Origin: Symsagittifera roscoffensis
Taxonomy: Eukaryota > Xenacoelomorpha > Acoela > Convolutidae
DNA length: 64,000 nucleotides
NCBI RefSeq assembly: GCF_963678635.1
Contig: NC_087069.1
Span: 7,638,633 to 7,702,632, forward strand
Reading direction: 5' to 3'
Shown: one piece after another, positions 1-10,912 of the stretch
Layout of the letters: each line of letters begins with the position of its first letter
Position numbering within the stretch: position 1 is the first letter of the stretch
The notes under the pieces: generated by a model
Told to the model about the DNA's origin: nothing
Database searches by the model: none
The model's input: only the letters and a program-made list of their open reading frames with translations
Position numbers and translations under genes: made by a program

Positions 1-1340
1 GATTTCATCTGTATCGTTATCGATTTATATTTTTTCAATCTCGAGTTTGTCAGTGCCCATATGACTACGAGGCCTCTTTTTTTGAAAATCTCAGACTTTG
101 AAAATCGTGGCCTAATTTTTCTTAAATTTTAGTCATATCTCTAATCGTATAAAACTTAAAAGTGTAAATTCCACTATCATAGAAAAAGTTCAGTGACCTT
201 TGATTTTTTATTATAAAAACTATGCGTGGACGACGTTATAAATCAGTATTTCAAACTTCTGCACGCAAAAGAAATAGTCGCAAATGTTTTTTTTTTGTTC
301 AGGAAAACTGTTTTAAATATACTGGACTAAATATAAAAATACATCATTTTTTTTCGGTAGTGATAAAAACAACTTTAGATTTTTCTAAAATCTTTTCGAA
401 GTCACAAGTGATACATCATGATACATCCATCAATCGACTCATTCGAATTGATATTTGCGATAACTTTTGTGAAAAAAAAACAAACTCCATCGTTGAAAAG
501 TTTCCGCCTATTTTTCAGCGGTCGGAACAGAAATGAATAAGTAAATTTTTCAACAGACTTGTCAGACGAGCTGCACCCGACGCATATTTGACTGATGGAC
601 GAAAATAGATAATTAGTCTCTCTGTTTGTCTTGCTGGTGTCAACATTACTCAATCAATTTTAAAACACAAATGTTTAAACTCTCGCTTTTACAATTTTTC
701 ATTGGTAGTCAAATATTTTTACCCAATACTTTTTGAAAGGATACACAATGGTATCATTGTTCCAACGGCCACGGTAGCGCCAGCAGCTTGTTCATTGTAG
801 CTGTTTAAAGATGCCACAATGAAAAAAATATATATCGCTCAGTTGCGTATTTTAAATAAATATCAACCCTGTCAGTGATGGGGTCACAATGTCCATAGTG
901 CTTATGTGCTTCATTCTGGTGCCCACTCACACTGAAGTCGCCATACTGATCTTGACCCAAGCAATCAGAGAAAAAGTGAAGTCTATAAAGAAGAAAAGAA
1001 CCCACGTTGGTGGAAAATGAACAGCAAAAGGAAGTTTTTGTGTTTTGTTAACAATTAACCCACGATATTATATAAACGAGCCGAAAAGTAAACCAACCGA
1101 AAATAAGTAATAAGTGTCATATCGTAGTTATCTAACAATTACGTAACAGTTACAAAACTTATGCGAATTTCATCCATACAATGTAACTTTTCGGCTGGCT
1201 TAAACTCGGCTTTTTTGTTGGTTTTTACTTCGGCTGGTTTATTTACTCTCTTAAATCACGTGCTTAAAAACTTAGAAACAAACTTATCCAAATATTGGAT
1301 CTACATCAGAGTGCTTTTGTGTGACTGGATAATCTGGTTT
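1..1340. other. No gene seen; AT-rich intergenic or intronic DNA
   Basis: Only short open frames with low-complexity composition occur here on either strand, without recognisable domains or splice-consistent exons. I see no repeat longer than a few words. Confidence 0.5.
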
Positions 1341-1569
1341 GGGATAAAGGCTCTTTTTCCTTTTTCCCCCACCAGCGTATGTTTACTACTAAAACTTTGT
1401 ACACGTACATAAATTGGTAAACGGACTAATTAGGTTCTGAAAAACTTATTTTGCTTCATACTTAACCTTGTAAAAACCCTCGTTACAACATAGATTGATG
1501 TAACATAAAATGTTACAACATAAAATCGTTACAACATAAAATGGGAGGAGTAAAAAGAGCCGGGATAAA
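1341..1569. mobile_element. hAT-type MITE with perfect 8-bp target site duplication
   Basis: The element spans 1349-1561 (213 bp). It begins GGCTCTTTTTCCTTTTTCCC and ends with the inverted equivalent (GGGAGGAG...AAAAAGAGCC). It is flanked on both sides by GGGATAAA (1341-1348 and 1562-1569), an exact 8-bp target duplication, which is the hallmark of hAT superfamily transposition. It has no coding capacity, so it is nonautonomous. The interior carries the words AACCTTGTAAAA and CTCGTTACAACATAAAAT, which recur in related copies near 37.5, 50.5, 50.8, 51.3 and 52.4 kb. The short CGTTACAACATAAAAT word is locally triplicated in this copy. Confidence 0.9.
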
Positions 1570-1945
1570 AAAACCTATTTTTGGAACCATACTAATGCTC
1601 TCAAGGTCTTTTCCTACATCTTTTACACATAGACAAACTTAAAAATAATAGATCTCTGACATCGAATAATCTGTAAATTTAATCTTGTGCTCTTTTTAGC
1701 TCGTTTTAATCTTGTGCTTTTGTGCTTCAGCTTTTTCAGGTAATAATGCATTAATGTCGGCTGATACAAGTTTCGATTCAAAGATACAGTTGTTGCTTGA
1801 AACAAACTGATTTCCCGTCGCTCAAGTTGAAAGTATCAAAACTTTTGCCTCAACCATGTATAATCTACACTTCAAAAATCACAGGGCATCTTTGGACATA
1901 TTGCCAGAGTATGCACATTCAAATAGGACTAATTTGGTTTTGCCA
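1570..1945. other. No gene seen
   Basis: Unique-looking AT-rich sequence between two mobile elements, with no supported feature on either strand. Confidence 0.4.
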
Positions 1946-2754
1946 CCCGGGTTGACCAAAAATGCTTATCATACCATTCTCATAAATGGGAAATTCTTTT
2001 CATACAATTTCATACAATTCCATACGTACAGAAAATTGTATGAAAACTCTATGATAAGCATTTTCCCATAAATGGAAATTGTATGATAGGTATTTTCTCC
2101 ATAAACCAAAAAATTGTTTTTTTTTTCGTATATTTATTTTCTGACAAATTTTCGGTTGTGCAAAGGTTGGACGGTCTTGCATTTACAATTTACCAAAATT
2201 TTTCAGTGATGATTATTTTAATTTTGTGAAATTTCATATTATCAGACATTGATCAAGGCATACATAAACAAACCACACAAAAGAAATAGGAATTTTCAGC
2301 GTTTTTGAAAAAAAACTTAAGTGAAAAGAAAAAAGCCAATATTATTGTATCCAGGACTACGTTATGCACACAAAATACTAAATTTTGCATGCAACAAAAA
2401 ATTTCGAAAAATGTTTGTTTGCGTACAAAATTCGATTTGCGCTTGAAAAAAAAAACTAAAAATTTTTGAGCAAATTTTCAAATTTTCAAAATTTTGTGTC
2501 GTATATTGAAATTGTATGGTAAGCATTTTTTTTCAAAAAAAAATTAAAATCAGTTTTTTTTGTCACCAGTCTGTTCAACTGTTCTCAAAAAGCCGCAGAA
2601 ATGGTTTAATTTTGTTAAAATGTTTTTCGAAAATATATGAAAATTGCATGACAAGCATTTTCTCCATACACTTGATGTATGGAATTGTATGATAATGATT
2701 TTTGTTGAATGGAATTGTATGATAGGCATTTTCGGTAAATGGAGGTCAACCCGG
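1946..2754. mobile_element. Nonautonomous DNA element with CCGGGTTGACC terminal inverted repeats, copy 1
   Basis: The left end CCGGGTTGACC (1947-1957) is mirrored exactly by GGTCAACCCGG (2744-2754). Just inside each end are diverged inverted copies of an AAATGC-TATCATACAATT word, and the outer ~150 bp is full of inverted CATACAATTTC/GAAATTGTATG pieces, a foldback-like subterminal structure. A possible 3-bp target duplication CCA (1943-1945 and 2755-2757) is weak. There is no coding capacity. A second copy begins at 3271 and shares the interior, for example GATCAAGGCATACATAAAC and TATCCAGGACTACGTTATG. The superfamily is not assignable by eye. Confidence 0.65.
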
Positions 2755-3270
2755 CCAGCGAGAAGAGTCTTATAGTTCAATGTTGTTGATAAATATTACA
2801 ATTTACTCGTGCTGAAAAGTGCCAGAACCGTGCTCTCAAAGGGAGGGTCCTCTTGTACTGAGACAGTTTCTGTTAGATAGTAAGTATGTGCGGCTAAAGT
2901 TAATAAAATTTGTTTAGTCGCGTTTTGTGTCAACCTTTTCCTCCCGTGGTTTCTCGACCCAGAAAGAAAACGAGACGTTTGCGGTTCGCAAAAAAGGATG
3001 AAGTGCCCGCATTGGAGTTCTATGAGTAAAAATCTATTATAATTGAGTTTCCTTGTCAGTTTCCACGAAAGTGAAAACAAATCGAATCAATTAAAAATAG
3101 ATCATAATATTACTGTTTTTTGAGGCAACAAAATCCTTTTTCATCCACTATATTCGATTTTTTCCCCTTTTGTGGACACTGACAATGAAACAAAATTTTA
3201 ATCGATTTTTTCCCACTTTACTGAGAAGCGAATTTCAATGCACATAAAGTGTTTTCTACGTTTAAACTAA
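2755..3270. other. No gene seen between the two element copies
   Basis: Unremarkable sequence. A 94-codon open frame on the minus strand (2796-3080) shows no recognisable motif and is not supported. Confidence 0.4.
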
Positions 3271-3980
3271 CCCGGGCTGACCAAAACTTCTTATCATACA
3301 ATTTCCAGATATTAGAAACTTCTTGTCATACAATTTCATACAATTCCATACGTACAGAAAATTGTATGAAAACTCTATGATAAGCATTTTTCCATATATG
3401 AAAATTGTATGACAGGTGTTTTTCCATAAACCATAGATTGATTTTTTGTTTCTAAACTTAATTTTTGAAAAGTTTTGGTTGTGTTTGTAACCAAACACAA
3501 GTCATAGAGACCTTGGTTTACTCAAAGCACCAAAGTTTAGAGGGTCTCATGCATTTATAATGCATAGAAAACGACCTGAAGTGTCTTCGAGCTGCCTTTC
3601 ACAAGTGATATAAAAAAATAACGAACTTTTAAAATTTGGCGAAACTTTTCAACAACAATTATTTTAAAAATTTGAATTTTTAAATTATCAGACTTTGATC
3701 AAGGCATACATAAACACGCCAAAAAAAAGAAATAGGAATTTTTAGCGTTTTTGAAAAAAATTATAAAGCAAGAAGGAAAAAAATCTCAACATTAGTGTAT
3801 CCAGGACTACGTTATGCACACAAAAAATTAAATTTTGCATGCAAAAAAAATTTTTTGGAAAATGTTTGCTTGCTTACAAAAATCGATTTGCGACTGAAAA
3901 AAAACTTAAAAAATTGGGGTAAATTCAAAATTTTTTGTGTCGCCATCAAAAAAAAACGCTAGTCATACAATTTCCATATC
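3271..3980. mobile_element. Nonautonomous DNA element, copy 2, right end lost
   Basis: Starts CCCGGGCTGACC, one mismatch to copy 1, followed by the same TATCATACAATTTC subterminal pieces. The interior from about 3688 to 3945 aligns by eye to 2244-2510 of copy 1. The right terminal inverted repeat is absent; similarity stops where the G-rich minisatellite starts at 3981, so the end was deleted or replaced by that expansion. Confidence 0.6.
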
Positions 3981-4368
3981 AGGTGGGGGGCTGTGGGTGG
4001 TATCAGTTGGGGGAGGATGGTGTTCAGGTGGGGGGGGGGGGGGGGTGTTCAGGTGGGGAGGTCGTGGGTTCAGTTGGGGGAGGTGGATTCAGGTAGGGAG
4101 TGGGTTGAGGTGGGGAAGGTGGGTGGGTTCAGGTGGTTGGGGGTGAGCTCAGGTAGGGGGGGGGGGGTGTTCAGATGGGGGGTTTGTTCAGGTGGGGAGT
4201 GTTTAGGTGGTGGGAGGGGGTTTTCAGGTGGGGTTGGGTGTTCAGGTGGGGGAGGGGGTTCAATGGGGAAGGGGAGCAAAGGGTCTAACGTTGTTCAGTT
4301 GTGGGGTTGGGGAGGGGTTCAGTGGGGGGAGGGGAGCAAATGGTCAAACGTTGGGGGGGGGGGGGGGC
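3981..4368 (+). repeat. G-rich minisatellite, quadruplex-prone
   Basis: About 390 bp of degenerate repeats built on TTCAGGTGGGG and GGGGGAGG. It holds many runs of four or more G on the plus strand, including runs of 14 or more at about 4030 and 4351. The strand asymmetry (almost no C) gives many ways to form intramolecular G-quadruplexes. Apparent Gly/Pro-rich open frames across it are compositional artefacts. Confidence 0.85.
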
Positions 4369-5125
4369 TTAACTTAATCTTTTTCCAATTTGAGTTTAAA
4401 TTTAGAAATGGATTAGGCCGTACACTCGCTTTGCAAAGTTTCCGCATCACTCACTTGATAAATGCAGAAATTCTTGCAAAACTTTAAACGAGGTGCGAAA
4501 TAACAATAAAGTGAAAAAAAGTCCATTTTCATGTAATTTCATACTTATTAAAAAATCCATTATAATGAATTCGAAATGAACTATAATGCATTTTGTTTTG
4601 GCGAAAAAAATTCGATTTAAATCCATTGTTAGTCCAATTTTGTTTACTGAACGTAACATGGCAATCGATTACATTTACAACATTTTAGACCACAAAAATC
4701 CATTGTAATTGATTTTTTTTTCACTTTTCTTAAGTGAGGGTGGCAATTGTAACGGTCAAAGGAGCCATCGTTTTTATGACCCGAATTGAGGTGTTCGACT
4801 GATGTTCCGACCGAATTAAGTCAAACCGACAAAAACTGTTCGACCCAAAGTCAGCGGTCAAAAACAGATTTTTAGGTCAAAATATTGCCGAATTCACGGT
4901 CGAAACATGTTCGAACACTATTTCAATTCATGGTCGAACACAAGGTCGAATTTGCTCGAAATATAGTCGAACTAAATGTGCAATACAACGTCATTAGCCC
5001 TAGAAAAAAGTGTTCAAATCTTTTAATGACAGAGATCCAGGTGAAAGGACTTTAGACTTCCATTTTGTAGAAACTTGGGAGCTATTGGAGACTACTTTTA
5101 CAAAAATCACATACTTAACATATGA
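4369..5125. other. No gene; GTCGAA-word cluster at about 4780-4980
   Basis: No coding evidence. Between about 4780 and 4980 the words GTCGAA, TTCGAAC and GTTCGAC recur many times in a degenerate manner. This may be an eroded tandem array distantly like the satellite at 38-50 kb, but the resemblance is limited to short words. Confidence 0.35.
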
Positions 5126-8100
5126 GTGATACAATTTTTAGGTCACGGACAGAAAAATTGTTTAAAATCTTATAAAACCGGATCGAAAATAGGAAAGAAA
5201 AAACGAAAACTCGGAGATGTAGAAGTAAAATTAATTAAAGATGTTTTCTTTACCAACATTGAATATGCGGAAAATCAGCTCCAATTGTGCACTGAGTACA
5301 TAACCGCAGAAAGCGTATTGGTATATGAAAAAGGCACAATTATTCACCAAGAATATGTAAAGAAACCGGTAAAAACCATGTCAAAAACCATACCAGGTTA
5401 AAAGCGAACCTACCCTCAATAATTCAGAAAAGACCTAACACCACATTCCCAGCAAGAGAAAGAAATTGCAACACTTGTGGTCTGAAGGGCCTTTTTGTCA
5501 GACATTGCTGAAGTTCAACTAGGAACCAAACAATTGAGGTAGAACAAATTTCAGTTTTTCCCAAACGGGACAGCCTTGAGGAAAAAATCCGAATTCGAAT
5601 ACACTTGATCGAATTTGGGTTTTTCCAGAATGGGACAGACTTCAGAAAAGAATCCGAATTCGAATACACTTCGACGAATTTTTTCTTAAGTGTACATAGT
5701 GACAGCGAAGTGAGTTTCATAAAGGAACACATAAAAAAGGGAATCGAAACAATCTTTATCCACGGCGAAAACGAGTTGATGAACACATTGATTGTGGCAA
5801 TCGGGAAATTTACCGCATATGCAACAGAAACCCAACAAAACTCATCTAGTCCCGTATCTTCTCTCTCAAAAAAGACATACTCCGTTAACTCAAAATGGGA
5901 GATAGTTTCTGGAAAATTGACATCGTGGAAGAATTTACGGATTAGGCCTACCAAGGATTCGGGTGTATTGTCAAAAATATCGATGAGGTTTATTGGAGTC
6001 AAACAAAAGTACAGGACGCAAAAAAAAATTAACCTTGTACAGTACTGAAGGCCTGTAAAAAAATTCGCTGATGACCGATATCTTGCTTTATCTAGCAACC
6101 AAGGTTTTTCAACAACAGGCTCCACCCGCAGCAGTGACATCTCGGATAATCGGAAAGGAAGATCTTGTCGGGTGACATCGTTACAAAATCTAGTTCGGTT
6201 GAAGCATCTTTACAATCCTAATTTTTGAAACCAGATTACAAAATGAGCTTATGTTGTTTGTATCAAACAAATTGTCAGACCTATTTAAATCAACCAGTAA
6301 AATCGATTTAAGTCAAGAATCCCCAAAAAAGGAAAAATAGCCTGACCAACTACATCCAAGAGTTCATGTAGAAAAGTTATCTAGATGTTTGGAAGAATGT
6401 TTCAATTCCCCAATCAAAAACGCCGCAAAAATAGACACTTCGAACAAACTGGCCCTAAACTCATAAACATATTTGAAATTTTTCAAAAATCTACCTTGTT
6501 CGAGTTGATTGATAACATTTTAAAAACCGTTTAGCGGTCACGAACCACAAAAAAATTGGTCTTTATTGATAGTTTTAGATCATGCGTATAGTTACATACC
6601 TCCTATTTTAAAAAGGCGAGTAATCAATGCAACTTTAGTACAGTAGGAGGCAACGTAACATATTTGAAACTGGATTTAGTGGGTTAGGAGACTTGTCCAA
6701 GAAGTTTAAGCAAATGACGATTCGATTGACCAGGAAACTATGAAAACACACTGTTAAGTTGATGTTTAAATTGCAACCATTTAGTCTTATAATGAAATAA
6801 GTGTTAGTTTTTTATCCACATTATAAAATTGTTGAGATTCAAAATCAATTTAAAGGGAGCCCGCCCTTTGATTCCTAAGTCTGACGAAATGTATAAAAGT
6901 CTAGCTCACTAGTGAGTTCAACCTATCAGTTAAGCAATTTAAGACCGAACATGGCATCTCTAATTACAATTTTCTGCAGAATTATTGCAAAGGAATCAAC
7001 GGTTGAATTGGCTATAAACACATCAAACAGTTTTCTGAAAAAAAACGAGATGGAAAATTGTAACGCAGTAAGGTCTCATCATTTCAATTTTTAACCAAAA
7101 ACGAGATGAGATTGGAAAATAATCTTTCCCACCTAGGTTTGGGAGCTTCCCTAAAACAAGACCATGGGGGAAGTAGGAAGACAGTAGCCTCTGAATTAGA
7201 AATTTAAACGTGGCTGATCTAAATTGAGAACGAACAAACTTGAATTGCTGAGATTGGTTTGGACATTGGGTCATGTTTAATTGAGACAATTTGGGACGTT
7301 CATTGGGACATTTTTAATAAAAAGACTCGCTGTTTATTTGTCAAAACACCCAGCAGGTGAGCCAACACCAATTTCATATGGCAATAAAAAATTTGTTTTT
7401 GCCGTCGTAAAACTCATAAATAAGCTACTCAAAATGTTGCCTAGACATTATCACTCAGCGATCAAGGGAGAAACTGTCTCACCATGAAAATTTATAGGGT
7501 AGTTCTTAAATTTCAGTGTGTCAAATTCCTCATTCGATTTTAAAAGCTCACATACCGCAAAACTCACATTTCTCATCACTTTTGGCGATATTAGGGAAAC
7601 ATTCTGAACAATTAGACTCAAGTAGCTCCCCTGTAAATAACCCCAATGATTATTCCCATTGCAGACAAAATTTAAGCTTATAATGATTAATTTTAGAATT
7701 GTTACAAACCCAAAATTATTATTTTAAAAAATCCATTTTCATAGCCGGAACTCATGGCTCTTCTCAAAAAACAAATTTTGTGAAAGTCATCGACGAAGGA
7801 AGAAAACAAGACATCTTAGCGCTTACAAACAGTATTCAAACATTTTACAAGCTACGGCACGATTTTTATACTTTGATGCAAGACTTGTAATTCCAGCTTG
7901 TTTGAGAGCTACAACGCTACAACGTCTACACGAAGCACACAATTAACATATTGGTATAAAAATTATTATAATTGGTGACATAACGTTTTTCGAGAAACCC
8001 AAGTGCACGGCGATAATTGCTTTTGATGTGTTAAAGCGGGTAGAATTTTGAAACCTTCTACCAAAACAGGAGAACTTCTACCAAAACAGGAGAACTGGTC

Positions 8101-8345
8101 TAACTACCACTGGTTGCTGAACCAAATCAAGAATTGACCTAGACTTTGCTGGCGCTTTAACTTTATTCTGACCGACAAAGATACGTTTTGAAATGTATAT
8201 AATTGAACAGAATTTCTAAAAATTTTTAGCCCAACAACCAACTAGGCTCTCAGCAAAATCAATTATATACGTTACCAAAAACTTTACAGCTCCACCAGAA
8301 ACCCCTTTGTCTTAAGAACACACCAATAGCAAGAACTCATTCTAA
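5126..8345 (+). pseudogene. Decayed Ty3/gypsy retrotransposon (gag-pol relic)
   Basis: Fragments in the right order for a Ty3/gypsy element, scattered over three frames with many stops. A nucleocapsid zinc-knuckle remnant is at 5467-5508 (Cys-X2-Cys-X4-Leu-X4-Cys, the His replaced by Leu, then a stop). An RNase H-like remnant GLGASLKQ lies around 7128-7210. The segment typical of the RNase H-integrase linker, YLSKHPAGEPTPIS, is at about 7334-7375. An integrase zinc-domain remnant (RLVIPACLRA...LHEAH) is at about 7875-7970, and core remnants around 8133 (IDLDFAG) and 8297. The stretch between knuckle and RNase H, where protease and RT should lie, is not recognisable. It is far older than the element at 10482. 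No LTRs were identified. The domain order is convincing; the exact boundaries are not. Confidence 0.7.
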
Positions 8346-8904
8346 AACAAGATTGTAAATCAAGATCAAGTTATAAATGGGATAGTTAGCCCGGTTGTGA
8401 TCACAGAGCCAGGGTTTCATCGTGCAGCTGCTTTAAACTATCCAAGTATGAGAGTCAATATGGTATGATCTAGTCAAACATCCTTCGTCAAACAATCTAA
8501 ATTGGAAGAAGGACTTTTTGTATATAGATGAAGCAGGAAGCTACCGTCTCAAAAAAGAAGACCTGACTATGAAGCTCCCGTCCACATCGAGGACGGATAA
8601 GTTCAGAGATCCTGCCTACACCACAAAATACGTGTCAAACAGAACTGGATCCCCAGTTAAAGCTTTTCCTTGCTCAACCGAGCAAAAGAACTGGGAATCT
8701 TGAATTCAATCCAGAATGCTACATCGGGTGAGCTCATTGTGTACATAAAAGTTCAAGATATGAAAAACGATGAACCCTACTATAGCTTACTTACGGAATT
8801 CTAGTTTTCTGCCAAAAATGTACAGGAAGCACAAAGTGAAAAAACAGTTTCCCTTATCAATGTAGGAAAGAAATTGAACATTCCTTGACACCTCTTGTTC
8901 TTTA
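8346..8904. other. No supported gene; possible continuation of the gypsy relic
   Basis: A 61-codon open frame (8518-8703) follows the integrase remnant in the same orientation and may be the tail of the relic, but it has no diagnostic motif. The rest shows nothing recognisable. Confidence 0.35.
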
Positions 8905-9157
8905 ATCATATCATATCATATCATATCATTTCATATCATATCATATCATATCATATCATGTCATATCATATCATATCACATCATACCATATCATATCATA
9001 TCATATCATATCATATCATATCATATGATATCATATCATATCATATCATATCATATCATATCATATCATATCATATCATATCATATTATTTCATATCATA
9101 TCATATCATATCATATCATATCATATCATATCATATCATATCATATCATATCATATC
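8905..9157. repeat. (TCATA)n pentanucleotide microsatellite
   Basis: About 253 bp of TCATA units with only a handful of substitutions (for example TCATT, TCATG, TCACA, TGATA). The Ile-Ser-Tyr-His open frame across it is an artefact of the repeat. Confidence 0.95.
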
Positions 9158-9699
9158 GGGTGCATGGGCAAACTTGCTAGCACATTTTACAAAAGACCTG
9201 CTTTGATGATCAGTGGGAAGAGAGAAATACCTTTGTATGGTGAAGTGGTTTTATGGATGCGATGTTGTCGTAGATTTGCGCTTCTCAGATCTTCGGTCAC
9301 GCTTATTGATGGATCCCTTTCATCAGATCGGAGACCAAAGCATGATTGTGTTGATCAAAGATTTCCTGAATCACGCTCGATGAACATCATTTAACTAGCA
9401 TAGATGTTTCTCTTATGATATTTGTTAGCTGTTGTAGTTTGTTCGGGTTTGGTTAGTTTTTTTCCAGATGACTAGAAAATTCACTGATTGTACCAACCTT
9501 ATTTGAAGATTCTTAACTAAAGACCTCTTTATTCATACTGTTTACAAACAAAAAATTTATAAGATAGACAGACCAAATTATTACGCTACTGAGCGGCAAT
9601 CTACCCGTAAATCTGGTTTAGCCGAGAAACAGTTTATAAAAGACATAAAACGACGCAAGAAAAGAATCGATTCCAAAATTTTCATGCGACTATGGAAGC
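9158..9699. other. No supported gene
   Basis: A 76-codon plus-strand frame (9164-9394) directly follows the microsatellite but has no recognisable motif. The remaining sequence is AT-rich and featureless. Confidence 0.35.
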
Positions 9700-10250
9700 G
9701 AGGGGCATCATAAAGCCAGCAAGGAAAGTGGCTTTCAAAAGGTCAAAAAGAACTCAACAGAAAAGGAACATGGAAGCAACTTTCGAGCAACGAGATGTCT
9801 CGAAAAGAAGTGCTGTGAATAACTCGAGGGAGACCCTGTTACGAGAAGAGGAGGGATAGCGAATACGTTTACGTAGCCAGGAGTTACAAACCACTGTTAC
9901 CGTCAATGAGATCAACTCTGAAAATGACGGAAGCCAAAAACCTGAAACGCAGACCAACAGCGATGAGAAGAACCTCTGAGTCAGGCGACATCGAGACAAA
10001 CCCAGGATAATGCTGCGGTACCATCAGTCAATACTCGGGACTGTCCAATTATATTGCTGGATAGCCTAGAAGAAAACTTGAGAAGACCGATGGAGCGGGG
10101 AATCAAACATCAAAACATCACAACAACACTCCCATCATCAGAAGATAACAACACGACCGATTCATTCAGCGGGCCAACCTTACCCAATTTGAGTGTAAGG
10201 AAATCAAAGTTTGGACAAGGTCTAACAAATGCCAAATCTTCATGAGTGGC
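9700..10250 (+). pseudogene. Relic of a retroelement 5' coding region with a 2A-like (StopGo) motif
   Basis: An open frame beginning with an ATG at about 9925 encodes a basic stretch leading into GDIETNPG (9984-10007), which matches the conserved core of 2A ribosome-skipping peptides (D-x-E-x-N-P-G, normally followed by Pro). Here the next codon is TAA, so the frame ends exactly where skipping would occur. A 63-codon frame rich in Ser/Thr/Asn follows at 10054-10245. 2A motifs near the N-terminus are known from several non-LTR retrotransposons of marine invertebrates. No EN or RT domain is present here, so assignment to that class is an inference. Confidence 0.5.
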
Positions 10251-10481
10251 TAAGCGTTAACATCTTTCCTTTTGAAGTCACCACTATCTCCAAAACTCTC
10301 TGACTCATTAGTCCGACAGAACTCTACAATATTGACGCGATGGAACTCCTGGGACGAATGATGTCAGTGGAAATATACGATCAAAATATGCCTGGAGATG
10401 TTCAGCTTAACTGAAAACTGAAAAAATAATATTAATTAAACTGAAATTGCCCCTTGGCCTTGAAAAAAAAATGGTTTAAAC

Positions 10482-10892
10482 TGGAACCTGATCTAAACTA
10501 CATTTTATGATTGGATAATTTAGATATTTTACCAATGTAAAGTATTTAATATTAACCAATCATGATCCATCTAACTAACAACCCACTTATTTGTAAGTGC
10601 TGAAGTTACTTGTAATTTCAGCACCAGAGAGATTTGAATTTAACTTAGAAATTAGTTGGACTCTCCCGAGCACTTCAGCAGCCGCAATAAACCAGTATAC
10701 CCTAGATCTATTGAGCCTAGCAGAGACTAGTTAAACAACCTGAGACTAGATAAGTATAAGAGTAAGATTAGGATCGGTATTAGACTAAGAAGTTGCACGA
10801 ATCTATCCGGCCGAAAATAAGATAGCGTGACGAGCAGACGGTGTACCCTATCCGAAATTACTCTATGAGTTAACCACCTCGGTCTTAACTCA
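10482..10892 (+). repeat. 5' LTR of the giant element
   Basis: 411 bp, starting TGGAACCTG and ending CTTAACTCA. It carries AATAAA at 10686-10691, a TATAAG word at 10755, and a perfect 8-bp-arm stem-loop (GTGCTGAA...TTCAGCAC) at about 10598-10625. It reads as identical to the 3' LTR. The U3/R/U5 boundaries cannot be set by eye, because the poly(A) word lies upstream of the TATA-like word. Confidence 0.95.
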
Positions 10893-10894
10893 TC

Positions 10895-10912
10895 TGGTGC
10901 GACCATAAGTCT
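10895..10912 (+). other. Candidate tRNA primer binding site
   Basis: Two bases after the LTR the sequence TGGTGCGACC starts with the TGG expected from pairing to a tRNA CCA end. I could not assign the tRNA confidently; the match should be tested against the host tRNA set. Confidence 0.55.

Noticed and set aside
3993-4487. Long Gly-rich open frame
   Set aside because: It is the G-rich minisatellite read as protein; the opposite strand gives an equally long Pro-rich frame.
5424-6140. 238-codon open frame on the minus strand
   Set aside because: It is antisense to the gypsy relic (nucleocapsid remnant on the plus strand) and shows no domain; it is a shadow frame.
8895-9206. 103-codon frame of Ile-Ser-Tyr-His repeats
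   Set aside because: Direct translation of the TCATA microsatellite.
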